This document shows positions 39,930 to 49,721 of a DNA stretch of 64,000 nt, one piece after another. The stretch's first letter is position 1. Every line of letters starts with the position of its first letter. The notes below the pieces were generated by a model, which ran no database searches, was not told the DNA's origin, and worked only from the letters and a program-made list of their open reading frames with translations. The position numbers were made by a program, and so were the translations under genes. The stretch is from Clostridiales bacterium (GTDB taxonomy: Bacteria; Bacillota; Clostridia; Lachnospirales; Lachnospiraceae), in NCBI GenBank assembly GCA_015655075.1, contig JAATFT010000035.1, forward strand, positions 1 through 64,000, written 5' to 3'.

Positions 39930-40427
39930 TTTTCTTACAATCACAGACTTTAGTGCCAAGAGCATCACAATGACTGTGGACACAGGTACCATCACCGGCG
40001 ACAGTAAGATTATCAACGGGGATAAGACCGAGGTCAATGGAAGGGACAAGGGCGATAAGGGAAAAAATCTCCTGAAGAAGTTTATGGCTGTAATAAGGAG
40101 CGAGATGGACGGCAAGAGGGTCAAGGTTAAGGGAAGCCAGTTTGGCAAGAGAAAACGAATAAGAAGTAAGTTTTTTACGGTGGGAATCATTCAAAGAAAG
40201 AACGGCGTCAGAAATTAAGTGCAGATAATCAGCATGAGAAGTCCAGTTTTTGAGCATAAGCAAAGCACCTCCAAAAATGTATTTTTAACAAAGGCTTCGC
40301 CACAAATTTTTATACATTTGTCAAGGGTTTTTTTGAAAGAATATGCAAAAAAGTTGGAGAAAAAATAAGAAATAAGAATCAATAGAAAAGAGCAAACTCG
40401 GGCTTTTCATAGTTCCCGAGAGTGCTC
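39930..40427 (-). mobile_element. Truncated IS remnant, transposase 5' part plus one terminal inverted repeat
   Basis: MLMLKNWTSHADYLHLISDAVLSLNDSHRKKLTSYSFSLAKLASLNLDPLAVHLAPYYSH; right end GTTCCCGAGAGTGCTC at 40427; parallel to 43033-43698. Confidence 0.8.
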
Positions 40428-40732
40428 CAATTGGATATGGAGAACAAACTTCAACAATTGTCCCATCAATCTGGAGATTGTTGTTATCAATTTAATAGTT
40501 AATCATCTTAAACGAACATAATTTAGCTTACTGTTCATAATAAACCAACTTAGCATCTCTAATTAAGACTATCAAACTTATCAGCACGTCTACAAACAAT
40601 CTGTTAATTGAAGGCTATAAAATTAACTCATTGGCATTTCCCGGATTCAAACTGCCTCCATATAAAACAGGGATTTCTTTTCCGTCTTTTCAGAAGATTT
40701 CGATCAAGCATGGAGGGTATATCTTTTACTCA

Positions 40733-40835
40733 TAAGAAAGAGTCTGGCTTGCAAGACTCTGGCGCGCTGTCACTTCAGTGACAATCTTCCTTTGGCGCGT
40801 CATGCGCATCCTGCCTTCACAAGTCTCGCTGTGTG
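40733..40835. repeat. Multi-hairpin repeat insert abutting a transketolase fragment
   Basis: agagtctggcttgcaagactct, tgtcacttcagtgaca and gcgcgtcatgcgc hairpins in series; coding homology stops here. Confidence 0.5.
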
Positions 40836-41022
40836 GGTTTACAGAGTCTATATTTATTTCTTTAAAATAGAGATAGGTGAAAATATCAGCAGCACCAAGA
40901 CTTTTGCCAGGATGGCCGCTTTTTGCAGCATGTGTAGTATCCAGTATTCCTTTTCGTACTTTATAGGCAATATGATTTAAATAGTTCATTTCTTGTACTG
41001 TCAACTGCTTAGCTTCGCACAT
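40836..41022 (-). pseudogene. Transketolase N-terminal fragment
   Basis: LTVQEMNYLNHIAYKVRKGILDTTHAAKSGHPGKSLGAADIFTYLYFKEINIDSVNP then unrelated repeat sequence. Confidence 0.8.
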
Positions 41023-41300
41023 TTTTGAACACTCTCCTATAATCTTCTTGAAATTTAGCAATACCGGAAGCTGTAAGTGGATGTCCTGCCATTTGTCGAA
41101 TGACATTATAAGGAACTGTAGCTATACTTTTAATAATCTCTATTCCTGGTGATGAGATGTCATCAAGACGACCAACATGAGGCCCCAGCTCGGGCAGCAA
41201 GGAACATTAGGCTGGGATTAGTTGTAACTCCACAAAAAACTCCTAACTCATCAGCTGTCCTAATCTCTTCAACTATTGTGTTTTTTGCATTTTTATTTAG
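41009..41300 (-). pseudogene. Transaldolase / fructose-6-phosphate aldolase-like gene with large internal deletion
   Basis: N-part NTIVEEIRTADELGVFCGVTTNPSLM joined to C-part AARAGA/HVGRLDDISSPGIEIIKSI...VPYNVIRQMAGHPLTASGIAKFQEDYRRVF. Confidence 0.8.
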
Positions 41301-41315
41301 TTTTTAATAAGTTAA

Positions 41316-42092
41316 TTATTTAGTTTTTTCTTGCCATATTGGCAATACATCGCGGATAATACGATTGAAGTTATGAGCATCCCAGGCACTGCGGCCAACA
41401 AATAAGCCATCGATATGCGGCTCTCTAATCAATTTAGCAGCGTTCATGTGATTTACGCTTCCACCGTAAAGTATTGGTATGATATTATGTCCTAGCAAAC
41501 TTTCCAGTGTTTGACGTATGTAAGCATGTCTATCTTCTGCATATTGAGAAGTAGCGGGTTCTCCCTTTTCACCAATTGCCCATACCGGTTCGTAGGCTAT
41601 CCAAATATTGGCTGCGTCCTCAGGTTTAATTCCATTAAGACCCTCTTCAATCTGTTTTTTTAAAACAGCATCGGCAATTCTGCCGTCTTTCTCCTGTTTG
41701 GTCTCACCAATACATAGAAGTGCTGTAAGGTTATTACAAATGCTTGCTTGTACCTTTGAGTTTGCCATACTATCTGTTTCACCAAATATCTGTCTTCGCT
41801 CTGAGTGGGCAATTTCAGCTATATCGACACCCACCTCGCTCAACATTACTGGCGAAACTTCTCCAGTAAAAGGCCCTTCATTTTCCCATGCCACATTTTG
41901 CGCACCAATACGGATATTGTATTTACCAGCCACTCTGACAGCCTGATCCAGGGTTGTAAAGGAAGGTATCACAAACAATTCTATACTGTGCCGAATATCA
42001 TTTGTCAGTTCACCTAGTTCCTCTAAAAAAGAAATGGTGTGAGCGATCCCTTTATACATTTTTGTATTGGTTCCGATCAACAACTTTTTCAT
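41316..42092 (-). CDS. Triose-phosphate isomerase family protein (possible tetrulose-phosphate isomerase)
   Basis: IGTNTKMYKG, AEIAHSERRQIFGE, AYEPVWAIG, LYGGSVNHMNAAKLI; paired with RpiB. Confidence 0.88.
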   Translation of the reverse strand: MKKLLIGTNTKMYKGIAHTISFLEELGELTNDIRHSIELFVIPSFTTLDQAVRVAGKYNIRIGAQNVAWENEGPFTGEVSPVMLSEVGVDIAEIAHSERRQIFGETDSMANSKVQASICNNLTALLCIGETKQEKDGRIADAVLKKQIEEGLNGIKPEDAANIWIAYEPVWAIGEKGEPATSQYAEDRHAYIRQTLESLLGHNIIPILYGGSVNHMNAAKLIREPHIDGLFVGRSAWDAHNFNRIIRDVLPIWQEKTK

Positions 42093-42099
42093 TATATTA

Positions 42100-42567
42100 T
42101 CACCTTCCAAAATTTTCTGCCTCAGTTTGGTTAATAGCGTCCACCTTTGGCGTGGACGGACCATCCACATATTCAAGTGGCAGCCACTCCGTTACAATAA
42201 GCTTTGCCAGTTCCGGTCCAATCACTCTGGCGCCGAGGCAAAGCACATTCCCATTGTTACTCAATATAGAGCGTTGTGCAGAAAAACAGTCGTGTGCAAC
42301 AGCAGCACGAATACCACGAAACTTATTGGCCGTAATACACATACCTATACCCGTTCCACAAATCAGTATCCCTCGTTTTTCATATTTACTGCCAATAATC
42401 TTTTCGCATACTCTTTTGGCTATGAATGGATAGGCGGTCTGATCCTTTATTGAGTGACATCCAACGTCCTCATATTCTACTCCAGCAGCCTCTAAACACT
42501 GACAAATAATGTTTTTCATATCCACTGCTGCATCGTCACAACCAATTACTATAGTTCGCATATTCAA
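42100..42567 (-). CDS. rpiB: RpiB/LacAB-family sugar-phosphate isomerase
   Basis: VIGCDDAAVDMKN, GILICGTGIGMCITANKFRGIRAAVAHDCFSA, NVLCLGARVIG. Confidence 0.93.
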   Translation of the reverse strand: MNMRTIVIGCDDAAVDMKNIICQCLEAAGVEYEDVGCHSIKDQTAYPFIAKRVCEKIIGSKYEKRGILICGTGIGMCITANKFRGIRAAVAHDCFSAQRSILSNNGNVLCLGARVIGPELAKLIVTEWLPLEYVDGPSTPKVDAINQTEAENFGR

Positions 42568-42593
42568 ATTCCTTTCCTATTGATTTATCAAAT

Positions 42594-42725
42594 TGTTCGT
42601 TTGTGATTTTAATATAAACATATTTTGTTTTTTTGTCAATATTATTTTTCTTTTTTTATTCTTTGTTCCATATAAAAGTGAATATTTAATTATATTTCAA
42701 ACATATTTTGTTTTTTGTTTGAATT
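42594..42725. promoter_or_regulatory. Repeated motifs TGTTCGTTTG and AAACATATTTTGTTTTTT in the rpiB/deoR divergent region (candidate DeoR operators)
   Basis: TGTTCGTTTG at 42594; AAACATATTTTG... at 42616 and 42699; TGTTCGTTTG again at 42994 and inverted AAAATATGTTT at 42977. Confidence 0.5.
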
Positions 42726-42984
42726 CACTATGCGAACTTTAACTTTTATTATGTTTTATTTAGGAGAATGCCAACCAAAAAAATATCATAGTAAAGACAA
42801 AAATTTAATTTAGTAGATATTCTGACATTTTAAAATCTTCATACTAAATATAATAATCGCAATATTTTGCATTACGGCTACTTTTCTTGCGTTACTCCAG
42901 TGAAAAAATATATAACATAATTTCTTCAATATTCATAAACCAAAAAATTTATCATTAAATTCGAACTATGATATAAAAATATGT

Positions 42985-43012
42985 TTGACATTATGTTCGT
43001 TTGATATATAAT
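42985..43012 (+). promoter_or_regulatory. Promoter TTGACA-N16-TATAAT facing deoR
   Basis: TTGACA 42985-42990, TATAAT 43007-43012 with TGTTCGTTTG in the spacer. Confidence 0.6.
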
Positions 43013-43032
43013 AGTGAATATAAGCAGTATAA

Positions 43033-43698
43033 GAGCACTCTCGGAAACGCAGGGTGACGGTTAGGAAGTTTATTCCCTTTGCCAGGTTTTTTGGAAGTGC
43101 GTTTATTTTTAGGGAAATGATAAAGATGCATCCGGTCAGCCTTATCAAAGTTCCTGTGACGTAACCATAAACGGTCAATGAAATCGTAATAGGAACCAAG
43201 GGGAGGAAGAGAATCGGGCATACAGCCAATGAGAAGAGCCAGGATGTCATCATTTATAAGAGTATTTACCTATAAATCAATGCTATAAACGCCGCAGTCA
43301 AGCATCAGAACGAAAGAGCGGAAAATCTCCGGTTGGTGAAGGGCGGGTCTTCCGGTATGGCTGTAATAAGGAGCGAGATGGACGGCAAGAGGGTCAAGGT
43401 TAAGGGAAGTCAGTTTGGCAAGAGAAACCGAATAAGAAGTAAGTTTTTTACGCTGGGAATCATTCAAAGAAAGAACGGCGTCAGAAATAAAGTGCAGATA
43501 ATCAGCATGAGAAGTCCAGTTTTTGAGCATAAGCAAAGCACCTCCAAAAATGTATTTTTAACAAGGGCTTCGCCACAAATTTTTATACATTTGTCAAGGT
43601 TTTTTGAAAGAATATGCAAAAAAGTTGGAGAAAAAATAAGAAATAAGAATCAATAGAAAAGAGCAAACTCGGGCTTTTCAGAGTTTCCGAGAGTGCAC
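43033..43698 (-). mobile_element. IS remnant (666 bp) with internally decayed transposase; 5-bp TSD TATAA
   Basis: Ends GAGCACTCTCGGAAAC / GTTTCCGAGAGTGCAC (15/16); TATAA at 43028-43032 and 43699-43703; transposase frames at 43270-43536 and 42991-43221. Confidence 0.88.
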
Positions 43699-43707
43699 TA
43701 TAAATGA

Positions 43708-44511
43708 ATGGAGAGTGTTTATTTGGGTAAAAAAGAAATGCGTGTAAGCCAGATTATGAAGCTTTTGTCTGAAAGGGGAGGCAGCATGATGGTTCGCCAC
43801 CTGGCCCAACATTTAAATGTTTCCGAGATGACAATACGGCGTGATCTTGATGCTATGCAAGCAGATGGGCTTTTGGAACGTGTACATGGTAAAGCACAAT
43901 TAAATGGGCTTGTTAGTGGGGAATTTGAAAATATAGAGAATGACTACGCATTAATTTCTGAAATCCAAAAAAACTTAGATAAGAAAACACGGATCGGTAA
44001 GTTTGCCGCCAGCCTAATTGAGGAAAACGATGTTATCATTCTTGACAACGGGTCAACAACCGACCAAGTCGCAATTAATATCGATGGTGAAAAGCAATTA
44101 ACAGTAGCATGTTTCAATTTGAATATCGTAGAGCATCTGTTCCGGCATAAAAAAATAGATCTGCTTTTAGGCGGTGGTTTTTTACACCGGAGTGACAAAA
44201 TGTTTGAATCAGCCGAAGGGGTTTCTTATCTAAAGGGCGTTCGAGCAAATAAGGTTTTTATTTCTGCATCCGGTGTTCATGAAAAACTTGGCTTAACCTG
44301 CGCACATCACTATGAAGTACTTGGCAAACAAGCGATTATTGAAACTGCGCTTAAGCGAATCCTTCTTGTTGACTCTAGTAAATTTGGCACAATTAAAACT
44401 ATTTATTTTGCACCGTTAAATGATATTGATATAATTATTACCGATAACGGTATAAGTGATGATTGGCAAGAAATTATTGCTAATCGAGGAATTGTATTGC
44501 ATATTGTCTGA
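43708..44511 (+). CDS. DeoR/GlpR-family regulator
   Basis: MRVSQIMKLLSERGGSMMVRHLAQHLNVSEMTIRRDLDAMQADGLLERVHGKA; DeoRC domain. Confidence 0.93.
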   Translation: MESVYLGKKEMRVSQIMKLLSERGGSMMVRHLAQHLNVSEMTIRRDLDAMQADGLLERVHGKAQLNGLVSGEFENIENDYALISEIQKNLDKKTRIGKFAASLIEENDVIILDNGSTTDQVAINIDGEKQLTVACFNLNIVEHLFRHKKIDLLLGGGFLHRSDKMFESAEGVSYLKGVRANKVFISASGVHEKLGLTCAHHYEVLGKQAIIETALKRILLVDSSKFGTIKTIYFAPLNDIDIIITDNGISDDWQEIIANRGIVLHIV

Positions 44512-44557
44512 ATATGATAATTGACTTTGTGCTGAACAGCAATTATATTTATAAAGG

Positions 44558-45334
44558 ATGTATTCTATGGGAATTAATGAAAGATTGGAACTTATATTAC
44601 AAGAAGTAAACACTTATGGCTCTGTAAAAGTAACTGACCTTAGTGAGCAATTTAATATTTCAGAGGTTACTATTCGAAATGATATTAGAAGACTTGACGA
44701 ACAAGGTCTGCTGAAAAAGATATACGGTGGTGCTGTAAAAACTGAAGAACGCTTGGCAGCAGAGTTTTTTCCTGGCGAATACTACCTGAATGCTGACAAA
44801 AAATTGAGGATTGCTGCAAAAGCTTATGAATACATAAATAATCGTGATTCAATTATCATTGATGATTCTACCACTGGCAGTTATTTGGCTGGATACATTC
44901 GTGAAAATACGGATAAGCGTTTGATTGTGGTAACAAACTCCATTTTATCGATTGCTCTTCTATGTGACTGCAATCATGTGGAACTGTTTGTAGCTGGAGG
45001 CCATGTTATCGGACACCCCCCAGCTTCGTTAGACAGCATTACAATCAGTGCTCTGGATAAATATCGGGTTGACAAGGCCTTTGTTGGCGTAAACGGTATA
45101 AACTTGAATTTGGGCCTCACCTCTATCGGCACGCCTCAAATGGATGTAAAGCGTAAAATAATAGATTTGGCTGGTCAAACTTTCGTATTGGCAGATAGTT
45201 CAAAATTTGGTAACGGTAATATGTTTACGGTATGCCCAATCGAGAAAGTACACAAAATAATAACTGACAGAGATATATCTCATTCTACTTTAAAAGTTGC
45301 AGCAAGCAAAGGTGTGGTAGTGGAAACAGTATAA
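44558..45334 (+). CDS. DeoR/GlpR-family regulator
   Basis: RLELILQEVNTYGSVKVTDLSEQFNISEVTIRNDIRRLDEQGLLKKIYGGAV. Confidence 0.95.
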   Translation: MYSMGINERLELILQEVNTYGSVKVTDLSEQFNISEVTIRNDIRRLDEQGLLKKIYGGAVKTEERLAAEFFPGEYYLNADKKLRIAAKAYEYINNRDSIIIDDSTTGSYLAGYIRENTDKRLIVVTNSILSIALLCDCNHVELFVAGGHVIGHPPASLDSITISALDKYRVDKAFVGVNGINLNLGLTSIGTPQMDVKRKIIDLAGQTFVLADSSKFGNGNMFTVCPIEKVHKIITDRDISHSTLKVAASKGVVVETV

Positions 45335-45392
45335 ATACTTTTAAGAACATAAACAAGAAAGTAACAATAATAATCTTAATACAGCTTAAGAA

Positions 45393-45430
45393 CAAAAAGC
45401 AATTCTATTAGTAGAGTTGCTTTTTTAATA
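45393..45430 (+). terminator. Intrinsic terminator after the second deoR
   Basis: aaaaagcaattctattagtagagttgctttttta. Confidence 0.65.
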
Positions 45431-45628
45431 TTTAAAAACTCTAAATAATACTATTTTAAAATCAATATAATCACATGTTTTGTGCAATTTTCACAAAATT
45501 ATATATAATTTTTTTACATTAAAACATCAAAAAAGTATTGTTAAAAACCAAAAGAGTATGTATAATGTTTGTATATCAATCAAAAGTTAAATACCATAAA
45601 TTGCATTTCAATCGAAAGGAACCAAGAT

Positions 45629-46642
45629 ATGATCAATCAAAAACCTATTATCGCCATTACACTAGGCGACCCCGCAGGCATCGGCCCCGAAATTATCATA
45701 AAGGCTTTGCAGGAAGAAGCTATTTATCAAGTTTGCAATCCTCTAGTAATTGGCTGTGAAAAAATTTTACAGCGCGCATATCAGGTTGTTGTTGGGCAGC
45801 CCATAACCTTCAATTCTATGAAGAATCCTGAAGATGCAATCTATAAGTTTGGAATCATAGACGTGCTGGAAACCGGTGATTACGAAATTTCAAATCTTGC
45901 TTGGGGCAAAGAGCAGGCTCTTGCCGGCCAAATAGCAATGGATGCAATAAACAAATCTATCGAACTAGGCATGCAAAGTAAAATCGACGCTGTAACAACT
46001 GCTCCGATAAACAAAGTTTCAATTAAAAAGGTGGGAGTAGAACAGGCTGGTCATACCGAAATATACCTTGATGGTACAGAGTCTCCTTACGTATTAACGA
46101 TGTTCGACTGCTTCAAAATGCGAGTATTCCATTTAAGCCGCCACATTTCTTTACTAAATGCGATTGCCTATGCTAAAAAAGAAAATATATTGAATGAAGT
46201 GATGCGTATTGACAAAGAATTAAAACGACTAGGAATTGTAAACCCTTTAATTGCTGTGGCAGGACTAAATCCTCATTGTGGCGAAGGAGGCTTGTTTGGA
46301 GATGAAGAGCTGCGGGAGATAATTCCTGCAGTTGAAGAAGCAAAAAAACGCAGACTAAATGTAGTCGGTCCAATATCTCCTGACACTCTGTTTGCCAGAG
46401 GAAAAACTGGTGAATTCGATGCTATTCTGGCACTTTTTCATGATCAGGGGCACATTCCTTGTAAAACTCTGGATTTGGAACGTTCGGTTTCTGTAACACT
46501 TGGTCTGCCTTTTATTCGTTGTTCCGTAGACCACGGTACTGCTTTTGACATTGCAGGTAAAGGGATTGCCACAAATACCAGCATGGTTACGGCTATTACC
46601 ACCACCGTCAAATATGCAAATGCACTTCAAAAAGAAATCTAA
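45629..46642 (+). CDS. PdxA family dehydrogenase (PdxA2-like, four-carbon acid-sugar phosphate type)
   Basis: PIIAITLGDPAGIGPEIIIKAL, TAPINKVS, GHTEIYLDG, NPHCGEGGLFGDEE, ALFHDQGHIPCK. Confidence 0.92.
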   Translation: MINQKPIIAITLGDPAGIGPEIIIKALQEEAIYQVCNPLVIGCEKILQRAYQVVVGQPITFNSMKNPEDAIYKFGIIDVLETGDYEISNLAWGKEQALAGQIAMDAINKSIELGMQSKIDAVTTAPINKVSIKKVGVEQAGHTEIYLDGTESPYVLTMFDCFKMRVFHLSRHISLLNAIAYAKKENILNEVMRIDKELKRLGIVNPLIAVAGLNPHCGEGGLFGDEELREIIPAVEEAKKRRLNVVGPISPDTLFARGKTGEFDAILALFHDQGHIPCKTLDLERSVSVTLGLPFIRCSVDHGTAFDIAGKGIATNTSMVTAITTTVKYANALQKEI

Positions 46643-46655
46643 GGAGGAAAGATCC

Positions 46656-47999
46656 ATGGCAATAATAGGCGCCGTTGCAGACGATTTCACCGGCACAGCA
46701 AGCGCTGGCACTTTGTTAGCACAACAAGGAGTGAAAACTGGTTTATTTTTTGATCCTGAAACTTTAGAAAATTTTGAGAGTACAAACACCCTGGACGCAA
46801 TATACGTAAGCAGTGGTAGTCGTCATTTATCTCCCGAAAAAGCTTACGACCAGGTTAACAGAGCTACAAAAAGTTTGCAGGCCATGGGAGTAAGGTATTT
46901 TTCGAAAAAAATAGATACCACCCTACGTGGTGGTATCGGCTATGAAATAGATGCAATGCTGGATTTACTGAACAATGATACTGTTGCTATTATGGTTACA
47001 GCTATGCCTCAAAGCAAACGGATTTGTGTAGGCGGATATTCGCTTATAGACAATGTGATTCTAACTGAAACACCAGTGGCAAATGATGTACGCACTCCTG
47101 TAAAGGAAAGCTATGTGCCTAGCCTTCTGCAAAAGCAAACTAATCGCAAAATAGCACTGGTGAATATTACTCAAGTTGCAGAGAGCAGCGAAGCAGCAAA
47201 ACAGGCTATGGCAGAAGCGCGGGAAAATGGTGCCGAAATTATAATTGTTGATGCAATAACATTGGAGCATCTTGATAACATTGCCAAAGCATGCTGCAAG
47301 CTAAACTGGAATGTGCTGGCAGTAGATCCCGGAGCCTTTACTATGAAATTGGCGCAGCATCGAAATTTAACAAAAAAAGTAACAGACAAAATCGTTCCTA
47401 AAACTAATTACAATAATGAAAAAACAGCTTTGTTTGTTGTTGGTACCCCAAACCCTTCTACTAGAACTCAGGTAGACAAACTTTGCAAAGACTGTGTGTC
47501 AAATAAGCGAATCACGGTCTCCCCTACAGCTTTGCTGGAGGGTGGTAAAACCGCAAAAACCGAAATTGATAAAGTAACAACCAGGGTTGTTGCGTTATTT
47601 CATGAACAAGAGAGAGCTCGTTCTATAGTCATTGAATCCATAAATAATGGCAATGTTTTAAACCTGGAGGAAGAGGATAAGAAATATGGCTACGAGGCGG
47701 ATGAAAGCTCTCGTTTAATCAACGAAGGATTAGCATTCATAACTAACGCAGTACTTTCCACTGTGGGCCAAGATCGCGTTGCCGGATTGATACTCACGGG
47801 TGGCGATACTATGGAAAGTATTTGCAGGAAAATAGGCGTGACTTGTATACAGGCTCTAGATAATATTATAGCACAAGTAGATGTAGGCAAAATAATTGGT
47901 AGATATGATGGATTACCTCTAATCGTAAAAGGCGGATTTTGTGGAACAGATGAAATTGCAACGCTTATGGTAGAACGCCTGTTCCTTGAGTCAAATTAA
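46656..47999 (+). CDS. DUF1537 / four-carbon acid sugar kinase family protein
   Basis: IGAVADDFTGTASAGTLLAQQG N-terminus, LILTGGDTMESICRKIGV and KGGFCGTDEIATLM C-terminal motifs. Confidence 0.93.
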   Translation: MAIIGAVADDFTGTASAGTLLAQQGVKTGLFFDPETLENFESTNTLDAIYVSSGSRHLSPEKAYDQVNRATKSLQAMGVRYFSKKIDTTLRGGIGYEIDAMLDLLNNDTVAIMVTAMPQSKRICVGGYSLIDNVILTETPVANDVRTPVKESYVPSLLQKQTNRKIALVNITQVAESSEAAKQAMAEARENGAEIIIVDAITLEHLDNIAKACCKLNWNVLAVDPGAFTMKLAQHRNLTKKVTDKIVPKTNYNNEKTALFVVGTPNPSTRTQVDKLCKDCVSNKRITVSPTALLEGGKTAKTEIDKVTTRVVALFHEQERARSIVIESINNGNVLNLEEEDKKYGYEADESSRLINEGLAFITNAVLSTVGQDRVAGLILTGGDTMESICRKIGVTCIQALDNIIAQVDVGKIIGRYDGLPLIVKGGFCGTDEIATLMVERLFLESN

Positions 48000-48097
48000 A
48001 TGCGGCTAACTGCACATTAGTAAATGGGGGTGAAATATATCTTAAATTCATAAGTAAGTTAAAAGTAACTAAATAATCGGTCAATGGAGGACACATT

Positions 48098-49057
48098 ATG
48101 AAATTTTTTTCAAAAATTCCAGCAGGGCTCATGGTTATCCCTCTCCTTTTAGGAAGTATTATTAATACATTTATTCCAGGAGCACTTGCAATCGGTGGAT
48201 TAACTACCGCATTATTCTCTAGTGCAGGCTCATCTACAGCATTAGGAATACAACTGTTTTGTCTTGGTACTACTTTAAATGTTAAGGATATGCCTACCGT
48301 AATTAAGCGTGGAGGTGTACTCTTAATAGCTAAGTTTGCAATCGGCACTATTATCGGAATTGCTATAGGAAAATTCTTTGGATTTGCGGGTTTCTTAGGT
48401 TTAACATCGCTTTCCGTAATTTCGGCAGTTACAAATGATAACGGAAGTATCTTCTTAACACTAATGGCCGAATATGGAGATGAAAAAGATGTTGCATGTA
48501 TGCCGTTACTTGCTGCAATTAATGATGGTCCTTTTTTAACATTAGTTGCACTTGGTGCAAGTGGCCTTGCTTCAATTCCTTTTATGGCTTTAGTCGCAGC
48601 AATTATACCTACTGCACTGGGTATGTTACTTGGAAATATTGACAAATCCTTTAAAGAATTCTTCGCTCCTATGGGTACAGCAATTATTCCGCTGATCGGA
48701 TTCATGCTGGGTGCTGGAATAAATCTTGGCAATATCTTTGCAGGCGGTATTTCAGGTGTACTGCTTGGCTTGATAACTGTTTTTATCGGAGGAGGTTTCA
48801 TTCTTATTTTTGACAGATTTGTAAGTAAACGCCCAGGTTATGCCGCATGGGGTGTTTCAACAACCGCAGGTAATGCAGTAGCAGTTCCGGCAGCAGTAGC
48901 ATTAGTAGATCCTTCATGGACTAATTATGTAGGAGATGCAACTGCTCAAGTAGCAGCTTCAGTTGTCTTGTCTGCAATTCTTGTTCCCATAGTAACCTCC
49001 TGGTGGGTTAAGAAATTTGGATCACCTAAAAAACCGAAAGAAGGGCTGGCACTATAA
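48098..49057 (+). CDS. 2-keto-3-deoxygluconate permease (KdgT)-family transporter
   Basis: IPAGLMVIPLLLGSIINTFIPGAL, LTSLSVISAVTNDNGSIFLTLMAEYGDEKD. Confidence 0.93.
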   Translation: MKFFSKIPAGLMVIPLLLGSIINTFIPGALAIGGLTTALFSSAGSSTALGIQLFCLGTTLNVKDMPTVIKRGGVLLIAKFAIGTIIGIAIGKFFGFAGFLGLTSLSVISAVTNDNGSIFLTLMAEYGDEKDVACMPLLAAINDGPFLTLVALGASGLASIPFMALVAAIIPTALGMLLGNIDKSFKEFFAPMGTAIIPLIGFMLGAGINLGNIFAGGISGVLLGLITVFIGGGFILIFDRFVSKRPGYAAWGVSTTAGNAVAVPAAVALVDPSWTNYVGDATAQVAASVVLSAILVPIVTSWWVKKFGSPKKPKEGLAL

Positions 49058-49227
49058 TGACTAAATTTGCGTCAATACCATATGCATATTCGTGCTCTAC
49101 AAAATATAATTGGGTGTAAAAAATTGACGACTGATACCTGCGGAAGATTCAGAGTGAAATTACTAGAAAGGCAGCGTAAAATTATTATAGTGGTTTGTAA
49201 AATAAACATAGAGCATTTAATCTCAAA

Positions 49228-49265
49228 TCACCTCGCAGGGTTGAAACGTTGCGAGGTGACTTTTT
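49228..49265 (+). terminator. Intrinsic terminator
   Basis: tcacctcgca-gggttgaaacgt-tgcgaggtga then cttttt. Confidence 0.8.
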
Positions 49266-49352
49266 GCAACTTGTCCAGTTAACATAGTCGAATTTAAAAT
49301 TTCCAAATAAGCAGAAATTTGGGTATTGAGTAAAAGAAAGATACTACTAGTA

Positions 49353-49425
49353 CAGCATTGCATAAATTTCGCTTAATATCAGTGCCTGATATTTGCGATG
49401 GGGCAAGGCGGAGGAATGAGGCGTA
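49353..49425. repeat. Truncated MITE-like element mixing terminus of 13404-13570 and core of 1-160
   Basis: ctagtacagcattgcataaat start; core aaggcggaggaatgaggcgtagcggt; no matching right end recognised. Confidence 0.55.
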
Positions 49426-49721
49426 GCGGTCAATGCCGTCAACTTAAGTAATACGTGTACTTTGAAAATTGAATAATGTAATTATTTTTCCGGATTGTGA
49501 ATCATTTTTACTGGATAAACGCATCAATTTAAAACAAAAATAAGAGGCCTCTAAAATTAAGTAAAGTGGCCCCCGTGTCCGAACCAGAGTACATACCCAC
49601 TTAGTCAGATTTTTTCTATCTAAGTGGGTTCCTTTATAACCTGAATTCCCGAAGACCGGAAATTATAACAATAGGAGGTTTTATAAATGCCGGGTAAAAA
49701 ATCAAACCTTATATTTATAGT

